A stretch of 64,000 nt of DNA, taken from Archaeoglobus sp. GTDB lineage: Archaea > Halobacteriota > Archaeoglobi > Archaeoglobales > Archaeoglobaceae. Where the stretch lies: assembly GCA_017656505.1 (NCBI GenBank), contig JACDNU010000003.1, forward strand, positions 1 through 64,000. The letters run 5' to 3'. Below the pieces are notes generated by a model. That model saw only the letters and a program-made list of their open reading frames with translations. It was not told the DNA's origin and made no database searches. Positions 26,084 through 35,006 of this stretch are shown here, piece by piece (the first letter of the stretch is position 1; each line of letters starts with the position of its first letter). The position numbers and the translations under genes are program-made.

Positions 26084-26971
26084 TCAGATGTCTAGATTGA
26101 ACCTCGCAGCGTTCTCGTCGGCTATTTTCTGAAGAATTTCAATCACTTCTTTCCCTCTGGGATGGGTGAAGAGGTGTCTGAACCTCCGCTGGATCTTAAG
26201 GTATTCTTCAACAGGCTTCCTTTCTTTAATTTTCCTTACTCTGATAAGCTCTCCGTTTTCATACTCGACAATCGGATACAAAGCTGTCTCGTAGGCAAGT
26301 CTTGCAGACTCAATCGTTTGTTTGCCGTCTATTCCCCATCCTGTAACGCAGGGGGTGTGGATCTGGATATATTTTGCTCCCTCGATTTCAGCTGCCTTCT
26401 TCACCTTCCTCCTTATATCAGCATGGAATGCGACACTTGCAGTTGCAACATAGGGAACTCCATGTGCAACGGCGATAGATACCATATCCTTCTTTTTTCC
26501 AAGTTTCCCTGGGAGAAGCTTTCCCACCGGAGTTGTGGTGGTGTTACTTCCAGGTGGTGTTAAACCGCTCTGCTGATTACCGGTATTCTGGTAAGCTTCA
26601 TTATCCAAGCAAATGTAGATAACATCATGATTTCTGTCGAACATTCCTGAAAGTGGGCCGATTCCTATGTCAGCAGTCGCTCCGTCTCCTGCAAACACAA
26701 CAACTTTACCCTCATCCTTTCTCTTCAACGCCTTTAGTGCAAGGTCGATGCCGGCTGCTACAGCTCCAGCATTTTCGAAAAGGGAATGGATGTATGGCAC
26801 ACCCCAGGCACTTCTGTCGTATTGAGAGCTAACTATCTCCAAACATCCAGTTGAGTTGGCAACGAAACACTTCCCCTCCAAAGCTTCGAGGACGTTTCTT
26901 GTAGCAATCGTAAGTCCACATCCTGGACACGCTCCATGCCCCGGGCCGAAGAAGCTCATACGGGAGCTCAT
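26084..26971 (-). CDS. porB: Pyruvate:ferredoxin oxidoreductase, beta subunit
   Basis: The thiamine diphosphate subunit of the enzyme interconverting pyruvate and acetyl-CoA plus CO2 with ferredoxin. 295 residues with FGPGHGACPGCGLTIA (iron-sulfur and cofactor ligands), AGDGATADIGIGPLSG and CLDNEAYQNTGNQQSG (thiamine diphosphate and Mg site), and TPCVTGWGID. The start overlaps the porA stop by four bases. It is the last gene of porCDAB. Confidence 0.95.
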   Translation of the reverse strand: MSSRMSFFGPGHGACPGCGLTIATRNVLEALEGKCFVANSTGCLEIVSSQYDRSAWGVPYIHSLFENAGAVAAGIDLALKALKRKDEGKVVVFAGDGATADIGIGPLSGMFDRNHDVIYICLDNEAYQNTGNQQSGLTPPGSNTTTTPVGKLLPGKLGKKKDMVSIAVAHGVPYVATASVAFHADIRRKVKKAAEIEGAKYIQIHTPCVTGWGIDGKQTIESARLAYETALYPIVEYENGELIRVRKIKERKPVEEYLKIQRRFRHLFTHPRGKEVIEILQKIADENAARFNLDI

Positions 26972-28152
26972 ACGATCACCTCCTCGAAGGGCTTTACTGT
27001 TCCGAAGTGGAATCCTTGCTCAACTTTTCCTTCATAGACGTTGCCGATTATTTTCACAATCTCTTCTCTGGGGATATCCCTACCACCCAATCCGACCGCA
27101 AATGAGTAAAATTCTGGTGTAAGGCCAAAGCATGCGCTCTTTACTTCCATGCCAACCGGCCCTTCATGTCCGAAGGAGACGGCTCTCTCGAAGACTAGGA
27201 TTTTCTCTGCATTCTTTAGAGCCTTTCTGACCTCTTCAATCGGGAAAGGCCTTAGAGTTCTGATCTTGAGGAGTCCAACCTTCTTTCCTTGTGTTCTTAG
27301 CTCTGAAACAACATCCCTAACCATCCCCGTTAGCGACCCCATCGCGATGGCAACAAGCTCGGCATCTTCCACATTTTCAGCAACCACGTGTCCTCCCCAG
27401 TCTCTTCCTGTTATCTCGGCCCATTCCTTGTATGCGTTTTCTAGCTCCTTCCTCGCCCTGTCCATAGCATTCTGCATCACAACGCGGAATTCAGCATAGT
27501 ACTGAGGCGGAGCATAGCTACCGAAGGTTAACGGGTTCTTGGTGGTCATGTAAACGGGTGGATCATAGGAAGGCAGGAATTCGTCAATGGTTTCCTGATC
27601 GAGCAAGTCTATTGGTTCATAAGCATGGGTAAGCTTGTAGCCGTCCATGTTTATCATGAAAGGCAACATAACCTTGTGATTTTCAGCCACCTTAAAAGCA
27701 ACAGGAACCATATCGTGGGCTTCCTGATTCGACTCAACGTGGATCTGCATCAATCCTGCATCCCTCAAAATCATGCTATCCTGATGGTCGTTCCATATAC
27801 TCAGTGGGGCAGATAAAGCTCTGTTCGTGTTCACGAGCACAATAGGGAGCCTCATACCAGCAGCGTTTATCAAAACCTCGCTCATAAGTATCAAACCTTG
27901 GGAGCATGTGGCTGTGAAGGTCCTTGCTCCAGCAGCGGAAGCTCCAACTAGGATTGATGCTGCCCCAAATTCCGATTCGGCTGTAACGTATTCGCACTCT
28001 CCAAGCTCACCGTTTGCGTACATGCTTGCCAGATTCTCCACTATCTCAGTCTGAGGGGTAATGGGATAGGCCGCGATAACATTTGGTCTGCAAAGCTTGA
28101 CGGAGTAAGCGATTGAATAAAAACCTCTTACGACTTTTCTCATTTCAAACAC
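26968..28152 (-). CDS. porA: Pyruvate:ferredoxin oxidoreductase, alpha subunit
   Basis: A 394-residue alpha subunit that forms the substrate channel and half of the active site. Family segments: VIAAYPITPQTEIVE, YVTAESEFGAASILVGASAAGARTFTATCSQG and RTLRPFPIEEVRKAL, with VNTNRALSAPLSIWNDHQDSM in between. Overlap with porB indicates translational coupling. Confidence 0.95.
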   Translation of the reverse strand: MFEMRKVVRGFYSIAYSVKLCRPNVIAAYPITPQTEIVENLASMYANGELGECEYVTAESEFGAASILVGASAAGARTFTATCSQGLILMSEVLINAAGMRLPIVLVNTNRALSAPLSIWNDHQDSMILRDAGLMQIHVESNQEAHDMVPVAFKVAENHKVMLPFMINMDGYKLTHAYEPIDLLDQETIDEFLPSYDPPVYMTTKNPLTFGSYAPPQYYAEFRVVMQNAMDRARKELENAYKEWAEITGRDWGGHVVAENVEDAELVAIAMGSLTGMVRDVVSELRTQGKKVGLLKIRTLRPFPIEEVRKALKNAEKILVFERAVSFGHEGPVGMEVKSACFGLTPEFYSFAVGLGGRDIPREEIVKIIGNVYEGKVEQGFHFGTVKPFEEVIV

Positions 28153-28193
28153 CTCTTAAACGCCTCAACCCGTATCAAACACCTTTTAACACC

Positions 28194-28487
28194 TCAGCAG
28201 ACCTCTAATTTGTATATTTCCTTTAGCTCCATCCTTATCGCATCGGCTGGGCAGACAGAGAAGCAAACTCCACAGCCCTTGCAGTATTCGTAATCCGGCA
28301 CAGCAACTTTCTTATCATCTTTTTCAACAACAACGATGCAGGCATCCGGACATAGGTACTCGCAGGCTTTGCATGCAGTACACTTTTCCTCATCTACAAC
28401 AGGATATTCTGTTCCCCAATCGCCGGTTTTCATGTTTTTTGACGAGTGGGGCTTGGATACCCCGCCCAAGGTTATTTTCATCACCAT
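28194..28487 (-). CDS. porD: Pyruvate:ferredoxin oxidoreductase, delta subunit (ferredoxin)
   Basis: A 97-residue subunit with two complete 4Fe-4S motifs: CTACKACEYLCPDAC and CKGCGVCFSVCPADA. It passes electrons from porB to external ferredoxin. It lies between porC and porA with 5 and about 41 bases of spacing. Confidence 0.94.
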   Translation of the reverse strand: MVMKITLGGVSKPHSSKNMKTGDWGTEYPVVDEEKCTACKACEYLCPDACIVVVEKDDKKVAVPDYEYCKGCGVCFSVCPADAIRMELKEIYKLEVC

Positions 28488-28492
28488 CTAAA

Positions 28493-29074
28493 TCACCATC
28501 CACAAACCTTTCTCATGTATTCGTAAGCCTCTTTAACGAGCTTGAGGTTCTTTTCCGCCAGCTCTTTATTGGTAAACCACTCTTCTATTGTTTCAAGCAA
28601 AGACTCGAGCTTTATTACATTCGTAGCTCCAACAAAAGCTCCAACCATGGCCGTATTGGTTATCGGCCTTCCCAAATGTTCCATTGCCATTTTAGTGGCG
28701 TTGATCGTGTAAACCTCAAAATCCCAACCCATCTCCCTTTTAAGATCTTCAGAACCCTTTGGATAATTTGCGATTAACCTTCCTTCTGCCTTAAGGCCTG
28801 CTTCAACCTTTACGGGGCCAATAACCGTTGGATCCATCACAACAACGTAATCCGGGTAGTATATTTCGTCTCTGCTCACTATAGGCTTATCTGAGAGTCT
28901 CAGAAAGGAGGCAACTGGTGTTCCCCTCTTTTCAGCTCCAAAAGTCGGGAATGATAGGGTGTAATAACCATCTTTAAATCCAGCAACCGCAAGGATGTCA
29001 GCAGCTGTTACAACACCCTGCCCTCCTCTACCGTGAAATCTTACTTCGATTAGAATACTAACCACCTCCCCCAA
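28493..29074 (-). CDS. porC: Pyruvate:ferredoxin oxidoreductase, gamma subunit
   Basis: A 193-residue gamma subunit with EVRFHGRGGQGVVTAADILAVA at the N terminus and FPTFGAEKRGTPVASFLRLSD. First gene of the porCDAB operon, the usual archaeal order. The TTG at 29074 and a GTG three codons downstream are alternative starts: GGGGGAG overlaps the beginning, so the true start may be nearer the GTG. Confidence 0.93.
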   Translation of the reverse strand: MGEVVSILIEVRFHGRGGQGVVTAADILAVAGFKDGYYTLSFPTFGAEKRGTPVASFLRLSDKPIVSRDEIYYPDYVVVMDPTVIGPVKVEAGLKAEGRLIANYPKGSEDLKREMGWDFEVYTINATKMAMEHLGRPITNTAMVGAFVGATNVIKLESLLETIEEWFTNKELAEKNLKLVKEAYEYMRKVCGW

Positions 29075-29124
29075 CCCTTAAAGAGTGCAAAATTTATATT
29101 TTTTGTTAAGAAGTTTTTAAACTA

Positions 29125-29847
29125 TCATTCGGTATAGATTAGAAGAGATTCTATTGCTTTTAGCACTAACTGCCGGTCTTCCTTCTTCAAATCATCCAAA
29201 TGAGAGGCAAGCTTGGTCAATTCAGGAGGATAGTCTCCTTTCAAAAAAGCCCTTATCACATCATCATCTTTCTTTAGAAGTTTTTCGAGTAGCTCGTAGA
29301 CCTTCTCTTTCTTTTCAGAGGGTAGAAGCTTGTCAATAAGCATTTTGATAAAGTCAACCCTAATAGATCGATTTACGATCTCGTTTACCTCCTCGTCTAT
29401 CTCCAAAAAGACCTTTATCATGTGAAAATAGAGTTTTGCAAGCTCATCCTTTTCCCATTCTCTTATATTTTTAAGGATAACTCCGTCAATCTTTTCTTGA
29501 ATATCTTTCATCCTGTAGATGACGTAAAGAAAATCCTCCAAACTCTTTGAGGAGTCATACTCTTTATCCCTTCTGCTCTCAAAAAACCAGATTCTTCTAA
29601 CAGTCTCATTTATAGTGTTGTAGTCAAGCTGGAGGAATTCCTTTCGGGTGCGAAACATTTCCTTGAGTTCGAATTCGTTGGGAAGTACGACATCGTTCAT
29701 GATGCTTGAAAGTTCAACAAGTCTTGTAAAAACGAGGTAGAACATTGGAGAAAAGATGTTTCCTGTCTTCTTTAAATTTATTAACCTCTGTTTGAATTTT
29801 TCGTTTAGCACTTCTCGAAGTTCCTCTTCGAAGTTTTCTAATTTCAT
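29125..29847 (-). CDS. Charged helical hypothetical protein
   Basis: A 240-residue protein predicted to be almost all helix and rich in Lys/Glu/Leu (for example LPSEKKEKVYELLEKLLKKD; YRMKDIQEKIDGVI). No transmembrane segment and no catalytic motif are visible. Not recognised. The mix of short amphipathic helices suggests a DNA- or replication-associated factor such as a GINS-like fold, but I would not assign it. Confidence 0.6.
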   Translation of the reverse strand: MKLENFEEELREVLNEKFKQRLINLKKTGNIFSPMFYLVFTRLVELSSIMNDVVLPNEFELKEMFRTRKEFLQLDYNTINETVRRIWFFESRRDKEYDSSKSLEDFLYVIYRMKDIQEKIDGVILKNIREWEKDELAKLYFHMIKVFLEIDEEVNEIVNRSIRVDFIKMLIDKLLPSEKKEKVYELLEKLLKKDDDVIRAFLKGDYPPELTKLASHLDDLKKEDRQLVLKAIESLLIYTE

Positions 29848-29951
29848 AAATCACGGAGCTAAATTTGGATATTTATTAGTTTGCCAGCTTGCCGTCTCGT
29901 CAGTTTAGTTAGTTTTTTAGTTTTGGTATATTTCGCTTGTTTATTTTCTGT

Positions 29952-30644
29952 TTAACTTTCCTTCTTCAAAATCTTTGCTTTTTCGTCCTTTCCTCCCACA
30001 ATTACCGCACTAATCAGCTTAGATGGAAAGATCCCATTCTCAATCACGCCTGCAATTCCGTTAAGCTCTCTCTCAAGTTCAGAAGGATTTTCAAGGATTC
30101 CGAAGTCCACATCGAGAATGAAATTTCCGTTATCGGTTATGCAGGGTCCTATTTTTGTTTTCGACTCTCTAAGCATTACTTTACCACCAATCCTTTCGAT
30201 TTTTTTGACCACGCTTCCGTAAGCGTAGGGAAGAACCTCGATTGGTACAGACTTGCTCAACTTCTCAGAAAGCTTTCTAGAGTCCACGATTATGTAAACT
30301 TTTTCTGATGCTTGGGCTATTATTTTTTCTCTCAGCAAAGCTCCTCCCTTTCCTTTAATGCAGTTCAACTCGCTGTCTACCTGATCTGCCCCATCGATAC
30401 ATGCATCCAGTTCGCCAACTTGAAAAAGATCAGTTATAAAGAAGCCGTTTTCAGCAGCAAGCATGTGCGATTGATAGGAGCTGGGAACACACCAGATTTC
30501 GATTTCCTCCCTTTTTATCCTTTCTCCAACCTCTTTTATGAAGAATTCGATGGTTGAACCCGTTCCTAAGCCGATAACCATACCATCATCAACCAGCTCT
30601 GCAGCCTTTTTCGCTGCGACGATCTTCTCCTCATCGACGCCCAT
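29952..30644 (-). CDS. rpiA: Ribose-5-phosphate isomerase A
   Basis: Interconverts ribose 5-phosphate and ribulose 5-phosphate. The 230-residue protein has IGLGTGSTIEFFIKEV (phosphate loop), DGADQVDSELNCIKGKGGALLREKI (catalytic region) and LPYAYGSVVKKI. Together with phosphoribulokinase it leads ribose 5-phosphate to ribulose 1,5-bisphosphate, the RuBisCO substrate. Confidence 0.95.
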   Translation of the reverse strand: MGVDEEKIVAAKKAAELVDDGMVIGLGTGSTIEFFIKEVGERIKREEIEIWCVPSSYQSHMLAAENGFFITDLFQVGELDACIDGADQVDSELNCIKGKGGALLREKIIAQASEKVYIIVDSRKLSEKLSKSVPIEVLPYAYGSVVKKIERIGGKVMLRESKTKIGPCITDNGNFILDVDFGILENPSELERELNGIAGVIENGIFPSKLISAVIVGGKDEKAKILKKES

Positions 30645-30879
30645 ACCATCACCTTCAGAGTTTACCTAGTTTTGGTAGATTCCTTTTAAGCTCCTTTAAA
30701 TTCTTTCCAAAGATAAAGCTTTGGTATTCTGGTCTTAATGATACTCGCTTTTGAGTATGGATTAGGTTTTAATTTGATTTTAGTTTGACCTTGATCTTTT
30801 CCGATTCTACTGATTTCTTTCGCATCTCCTATTTAAACCCAAACCAAAATTTTAAATTTGAACATTTATAATAAAGGCT

Positions 30880-31878
30880 ATGGAGTTCCGAAAGGAAATT
30901 GAGTTTGCGAAAGTCCTTCTTCCAAACGGTTCGATTGAGGAAAACAGGATTGAGATACGGTATGACCCGCTTACACTCCAGACGTCAAGAGTTCTTAAGA
31001 AAAAACCTCCTATTCCTGAGATTCAGGGTTTTGAGGAGGAGATTGAAAGCACGAAAGTGTGGTGTCCGTTTTGTCCGGAAAGGATCGAAAGTATGGCTGC
31101 CAAAGATCCAGAGCTGCTTAAGGGGGAGTTTTTGAGGAGGGGTGAGGCAATTCTTTTTTCGAACATCGTCCCTTATTCGAAGTACTCTTTTGTTATTCGA
31201 ATGACAGATGCCCATTATCTCGAACTGGAGGATTTTAAGAGGGATTATTTCGATGATTCGTTTTTTCTGATTCAAGATGCACTTTCAAGGCTCGGAGAGG
31301 GGAAATACTACATCAGCATTGGCATGAACTATCTGAAGCCTGCGGGAAGCAGCATAATGCATCCTCATATCCAAACGCTTGTGTCTGAAACTTCAACGGA
31401 TTACTTTGCCAGAATGGACTGGAGCGCTTTAGAATTTTTCGAGGAAAGGAAAAAAGACTACTGGAAGGCTTTGGTTGAAAAAGAAAAGGAGATCGGAAGC
31501 AGATTTGTAGGAGAGACTGCTAAGACTACATGGCTTGCTGCATTCGCACCAAAAGGCTTTTTCCACTTCATTGGCGTACCTGAGGAGAGGGAATTCATGA
31601 ACATGTCTGAAGAGCAGATCTCAGGAATTTCGGAAGGTATAATAAGGATTCTAAGATTTTACGCATCGAAAGGTTTCAATTCTTTCAACATTTCAATGTT
31701 TTTGGCCGATCGCCTTGGGGAACATTTTAGAACGAATCTTCATATAGTTGCAAGGACTCCATTCGATAAGTATTACTGGTGCGACGTCTATTTCCCGAAG
31801 CTTTTCCACGATGAAACAATCTCATATCTCGTTCCCGAAGAGTACGCTTCAGAGATGGCAGAGTTTATGCAAGGTTGA
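30880..31878 (+). CDS. GalT-like HIT superfamily nucleotidyltransferase
   Basis: A 332-residue protein of the galactose-1-phosphate uridylyltransferase group in the HIT fold. The N-terminal part has CPFCPERIES, a zinc-site-like motif, and the central motif HPHIQTLVSE carries the histidine pair expected for nucleotide transfer. A second His motif HFRTNLHIVAR is at the C terminus. Substrate is uncertain because GalT, DUF and AMP-adenylyltransferase members are hard to separate. It precedes a radical SAM gene on the same strand. Confidence 0.75.
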   Translation: MEFRKEIEFAKVLLPNGSIEENRIEIRYDPLTLQTSRVLKKKPPIPEIQGFEEEIESTKVWCPFCPERIESMAAKDPELLKGEFLRRGEAILFSNIVPYSKYSFVIRMTDAHYLELEDFKRDYFDDSFFLIQDALSRLGEGKYYISIGMNYLKPAGSSIMHPHIQTLVSETSTDYFARMDWSALEFFEERKKDYWKALVEKEKEIGSRFVGETAKTTWLAAFAPKGFFHFIGVPEEREFMNMSEEQISGISEGIIRILRFYASKGFNSFNISMFLADRLGEHFRTNLHIVARTPFDKYYWCDVYFPKLFHDETISYLVPEEYASEMAEFMQG

Positions 31879-32035
31879 TTGGGGCTGAGGTAGTTGTGGC
31901 AGGTTGTTATGCGGATTATCATGTTCGCTAGCAGGTTACACCTGCCATAGCCACGAGATAAATGTGGTTGAAAAATTGGTTAACAAAAATGGTATAGAAA
32001 AAGTAAAATTTGTTCCGGTGGATTCTTATCATAAA

Positions 32036-33037
32036 ATGATCGTCGAGTCAAAGCTTTACAAAAGAAAAAATTCGGCAGTTGAATGCCAGACTTGCATGCA
32101 CAGATGCAAGATTAAGCCTGAGAAGTGGGGTAGATGTAGGGTTAGGAAGAATGAGGATGGGGTGCTGAAGGTTTACAACTACGGCATGGTTTCCGCAATA
32201 GCTCTGGATCCGATAGAAAAGAAGCCTCTGCACAATTTTAAGCCTGGAACGAAGGTTCTCTCTTTTGGCTCTATCAGTTGCAGCTTCAGATGCCCCCACT
32301 GCCAGAATTACGAGATAGCCTTTTCAGATTTAAGTTATCCTTACCTCAGGGAGATGAAGCCTGAAGACATTCTCGATCTTTCGCTGGAGAGGAAGGCCAA
32401 TGGAATCGCATGGACATACAACGAACCATCTATCTGGCATGAGTTCGCTTTAGACTCGAGCGAGCTTGTAAAGAAGAAAGGACTGTTTGTTGTTTATGTT
32501 ACGAATGGCTACATGACTCCTGAGGCGATAGATCAGTTTGAAGGGATTCTCGATGCAGCAAATGTGGATGTTAAGGGATTCACCCCAGAATTCTACAAGA
32601 GATTTTGCAAAGCAAAGCTAGATAGGGTTTTGGAGAGCGTTGAGTACATGGTTAAAAAGAAAATTTTTGTTGAGCTCACGTATCTGGTTATCCCGGGCGA
32701 GAACGACAGCGAGGAGGAGATTAGGGATTTCACTTCCTGGGTTGCTGGTATGAGTAAAAGAATTCCCATCCATTTCTCCCGCTTCCATCCGGATTACAAA
32801 ATGCTTGACAAACCCATGACCCCGGTGAAAACTATCGAAAAGGCGGTGGAGATTGCAAAGGATAACGGAATTGAATATGTCTACGTCGGAAATGTGTGGG
32901 GCCACAAGAATGAGAGCACGTATTGCCCCAGGTGCGGATACTTGTTGATTCAGCGAAACGGATTCTACATCGAGAAGATCGATCTTGATGGTAGCAAGTG
33001 CCCGAGATGTGGTTATGAGCAGAATATTATATTGTAG
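32036..33037 (+). CDS. Radical SAM protein, AmmeMemoRadiSam (AmrS) family
   Basis: A 333-residue radical SAM protein with the cluster motif CSFRCPHCQNYEI, an upstream Cys cluster (CQTCMHRCKIKPEKWGRCRVR) and a C-terminal zinc ribbon (CPRCGYLL...CPRCGYEQ). Members act with Memo and AMMECR1 relatives in archaea, though the reaction is not settled. The ATG at 32036 gives the family N terminus and has GGTGG upstream; a longer frame from TTG 31904 adds 44 residues of doubtful homology. Confidence 0.88.
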   Translation: MIVESKLYKRKNSAVECQTCMHRCKIKPEKWGRCRVRKNEDGVLKVYNYGMVSAIALDPIEKKPLHNFKPGTKVLSFGSISCSFRCPHCQNYEIAFSDLSYPYLREMKPEDILDLSLERKANGIAWTYNEPSIWHEFALDSSELVKKKGLFVVYVTNGYMTPEAIDQFEGILDAANVDVKGFTPEFYKRFCKAKLDRVLESVEYMVKKKIFVELTYLVIPGENDSEEEIRDFTSWVAGMSKRIPIHFSRFHPDYKMLDKPMTPVKTIEKAVEIAKDNGIEYVYVGNVWGHKNESTYCPRCGYLLIQRNGFYIEKIDLDGSKCPRCGYEQNIIL

Positions 33038-33336
33038 GTTATTATAACATTTGCTTTGCGCTGGCTTTTTTACGTCTTAAGAGTTGTGTTTAGAGAGGAT
33101 TCAGAGAAGTTTGCGTTTCAGAGCTTAGAACTTGCTTAAACTCAAGCTACATCTTTGATTGTTTTCTCATTTGTTCCTTTCACACTAATTCTCGATTTCC
33201 CTCCCAGTTGCTTTTCCCTCTATTTTTCTTCTTACTTTTCTACTCATAGAAAGAGCAATGAGATGCTTCGATCAAAAACACCAAACCACAAATTTCATAA
33301 ATCTTATAGAATCTTTCACTATATCGAAGATCAAAA
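33038..33336. other. AT-rich spacer before tRNA-Gly
   Basis: About 300 bases without a credible gene. The last 40 bases carry the tRNA-Gly promoter. The middle is pyrimidine-rich. Confidence 0.4.
33300..33308 (+). promoter_or_regulatory. TATA box of tRNA-Gly
   Basis: AATCTTATA lies about 29-37 bases before the tRNA 5' end, which fits an archaeal promoter. Confidence 0.5.
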
Positions 33337-33407
33337 GCGCGAGTAGTCTAGTGGTAGGACAACGGCTTTCCGAGCCGTTAACCCGGGTTCGAATCCCGGC
33401 TCGCGCA
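33337..33407 (+). tRNA. tRNA-Gly (anticodon TCC)
   Basis: 71 bases with a seven-base acceptor stem GCGCGAG/CTCGCGC, a D arm, an anticodon stem ACGGC/GCCGT around loop TTTCCGA (anticodon TCC), a T stem CCGGG/CCCGG around TTCGAAT, and discriminator A. No intron and no encoded CCA. It reads glycine codons GGA and GGG. Confidence 0.96.
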
Positions 33408-33454
33408 TTTATTTTGAAGTTAAAAGCGCAGAACTTAGGGTAATTCTAGTAGTC

Positions 33455-33532
33455 ATGGCAATTGTGGCAATCATAGTCATCACAGCCATCACAGCGATCA
33501 CAGCAACCATAGCAGCTACAGATACCATGTGA
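33455..33532 (+). other. Low-complexity hydrophobic micro-ORF or GC-skewed repeat
   Basis: A 25-codon frame starts MAIVAIIVITAITAITATIA and ends in TGA. It is made of near-repeats of the 8-mer ATCACAGC. It could be a tiny hydrophobic peptide, the remnant of a membrane segment, or a non-coding repeat after tRNA-Gly. No ribosome site is visible. Confidence 0.25.
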
Positions 33533-33630
33533 GTCGCTGAAATCATTTAACCTATATTTTACACTAACTTCGTAAAATTTCATAATGAGAATCAGGAAAT
33601 GTTATATTTTAGTAAACTTTTATTCACATA

Positions 33631-34941
33631 ATGAAACTAGCTGAACCCGATAATTTAACTTTCGGGGATCATATATGTTTTATCTATAGGAATAGAGATG
33701 AGCAACTTTCTTTGATCATTCCATTTATCGTATCAGGTTTAGAAAAGAACGAGAAGTGCATTTATATTTCGGAAAACAGCAAAGAAGATCTGATCCGAGC
33801 ATTGGAAGAGCATGTTCGCGTTGATCGCTACCTCGACTCAGGTCAGCTCGCTCTCTTGACTAAAAATGAAACAAAGGAAGACTTCGATCCAGATTGGATG
33901 ATTGATTTAGTAAAGGAAGCTGAGAAGAGGGCTTTGGAAGAAGACTACTCTGCTTTAAGGTACACAGCTGAGATACCGTCATCTAGCTTACAGCTGGAAA
34001 AGCTTATTGAATATGAAGCTAAGCTCAATTACTTCTTTTCCAATAGCAGGTGTATTGCCATCTGCCAGTATAGCGAGAACAAAGCAGCTGAAATTCTGAT
34101 CGCCGCCATCCACACCCACCCCAAAATTATTTTCTATGACAGCCTAGTAGAAAATCCGTACTACATCCCTCCGGATGTCTTTCTCACAAAGATGAGACCA
34201 CTGACGAGCAGAGAATTGTACAGGATATTGAGGAGCCTGATATTCGAGAAAGCAGAGATTGAGAAGAAGAGGAAAGAGAGGAAATTAAGGAGAGCAGGGA
34301 AAACAAGAGAAGCAACGAAAGCTAAGGCTAAGATGCCCCATGATCATCTATACTCTATAGTGCAATCGATTCCTTCCGCAATTTTTGTCGTGGACAGGGA
34401 TAAAAGGATAACCCTATGGAACTCAGCTGCTGAAAAGTTAACAGGTTTAAAGGGAGAAGAAGTGATAGGCAGGAGATGCAATGAGGCATTAAAGACTGAT
34501 TGTGTGGATTGCAAGCTCTTTGATGAGAACGTCGAGAAGCCCTTTACAACCAAGTGCGAGATGAAAATCAACGGCACGAAGTGGATTCTTAAAACCGTAG
34601 ACTATCTAAAAGATGAGGACGGAGAGATCATAGGGGGCATCGAGGCATTCCAGGATATAACTGACAGGGTTGAGATGGAGGAGAGTCTTAAGAGAAGTGA
34701 AGCAAAGTACAGAGACCTCTTTGAGAATTCTTTGGACATAATAGCCGTTACAAACCTTAAGGGAGAGTTTATAGACGTTAACAAAGCATTTGAGGAGGTT
34801 CTGGGGTATTCGAGAGAAGAGGTAATTGGGAAAAGTTTTGTTAAGGTAATCGGCTCTAAAGAGAACTCTGACTTCATATTCAAAAAGTATAATGAAGCTT
34901 TTCGTGAGAAAAAGGACTTGTACGGACTGAAAAAAATCTAA
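33631..34941 (+). CDS. MEDS-PAS sensor protein, C-terminally truncated
   Basis: 436 residues: an N-terminal MEDS domain (about 5-195, with FGDHICFIYRNRDEQ and later AICQYSE), a basic linker, one PAS domain with a Cys-rich part (about 236-355; CNEALKTDCVDCKLF), and a second PAS domain that stops after YNEAFREKKDLYGLKKI, roughly half-way through the fold. No kinase or other output domain follows. MEDS domains occur in methanogen and methylotroph sensors and may bind small ligands. The early end looks like a truncation, but the frame is otherwise intact. Confidence 0.8.
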   Translation: MKLAEPDNLTFGDHICFIYRNRDEQLSLIIPFIVSGLEKNEKCIYISENSKEDLIRALEEHVRVDRYLDSGQLALLTKNETKEDFDPDWMIDLVKEAEKRALEEDYSALRYTAEIPSSSLQLEKLIEYEAKLNYFFSNSRCIAICQYSENKAAEILIAAIHTHPKIIFYDSLVENPYYIPPDVFLTKMRPLTSRELYRILRSLIFEKAEIEKKRKERKLRRAGKTREATKAKAKMPHDHLYSIVQSIPSAIFVVDRDKRITLWNSAAEKLTGLKGEEVIGRRCNEALKTDCVDCKLFDENVEKPFTTKCEMKINGTKWILKTVDYLKDEDGEIIGGIEAFQDITDRVEMEESLKRSEAKYRDLFENSLDIIAVTNLKGEFIDVNKAFEEVLGYSREEVIGKSFVKVIGSKENSDFIFKKYNEAFREKKDLYGLKKI

Positions 34942-35006
34942 GGTGTAAGATCCTAATTCTCAAAAAATAAATTTGAAAATTTTGTAATTTTGTAATTGGT
35001 AACAAG

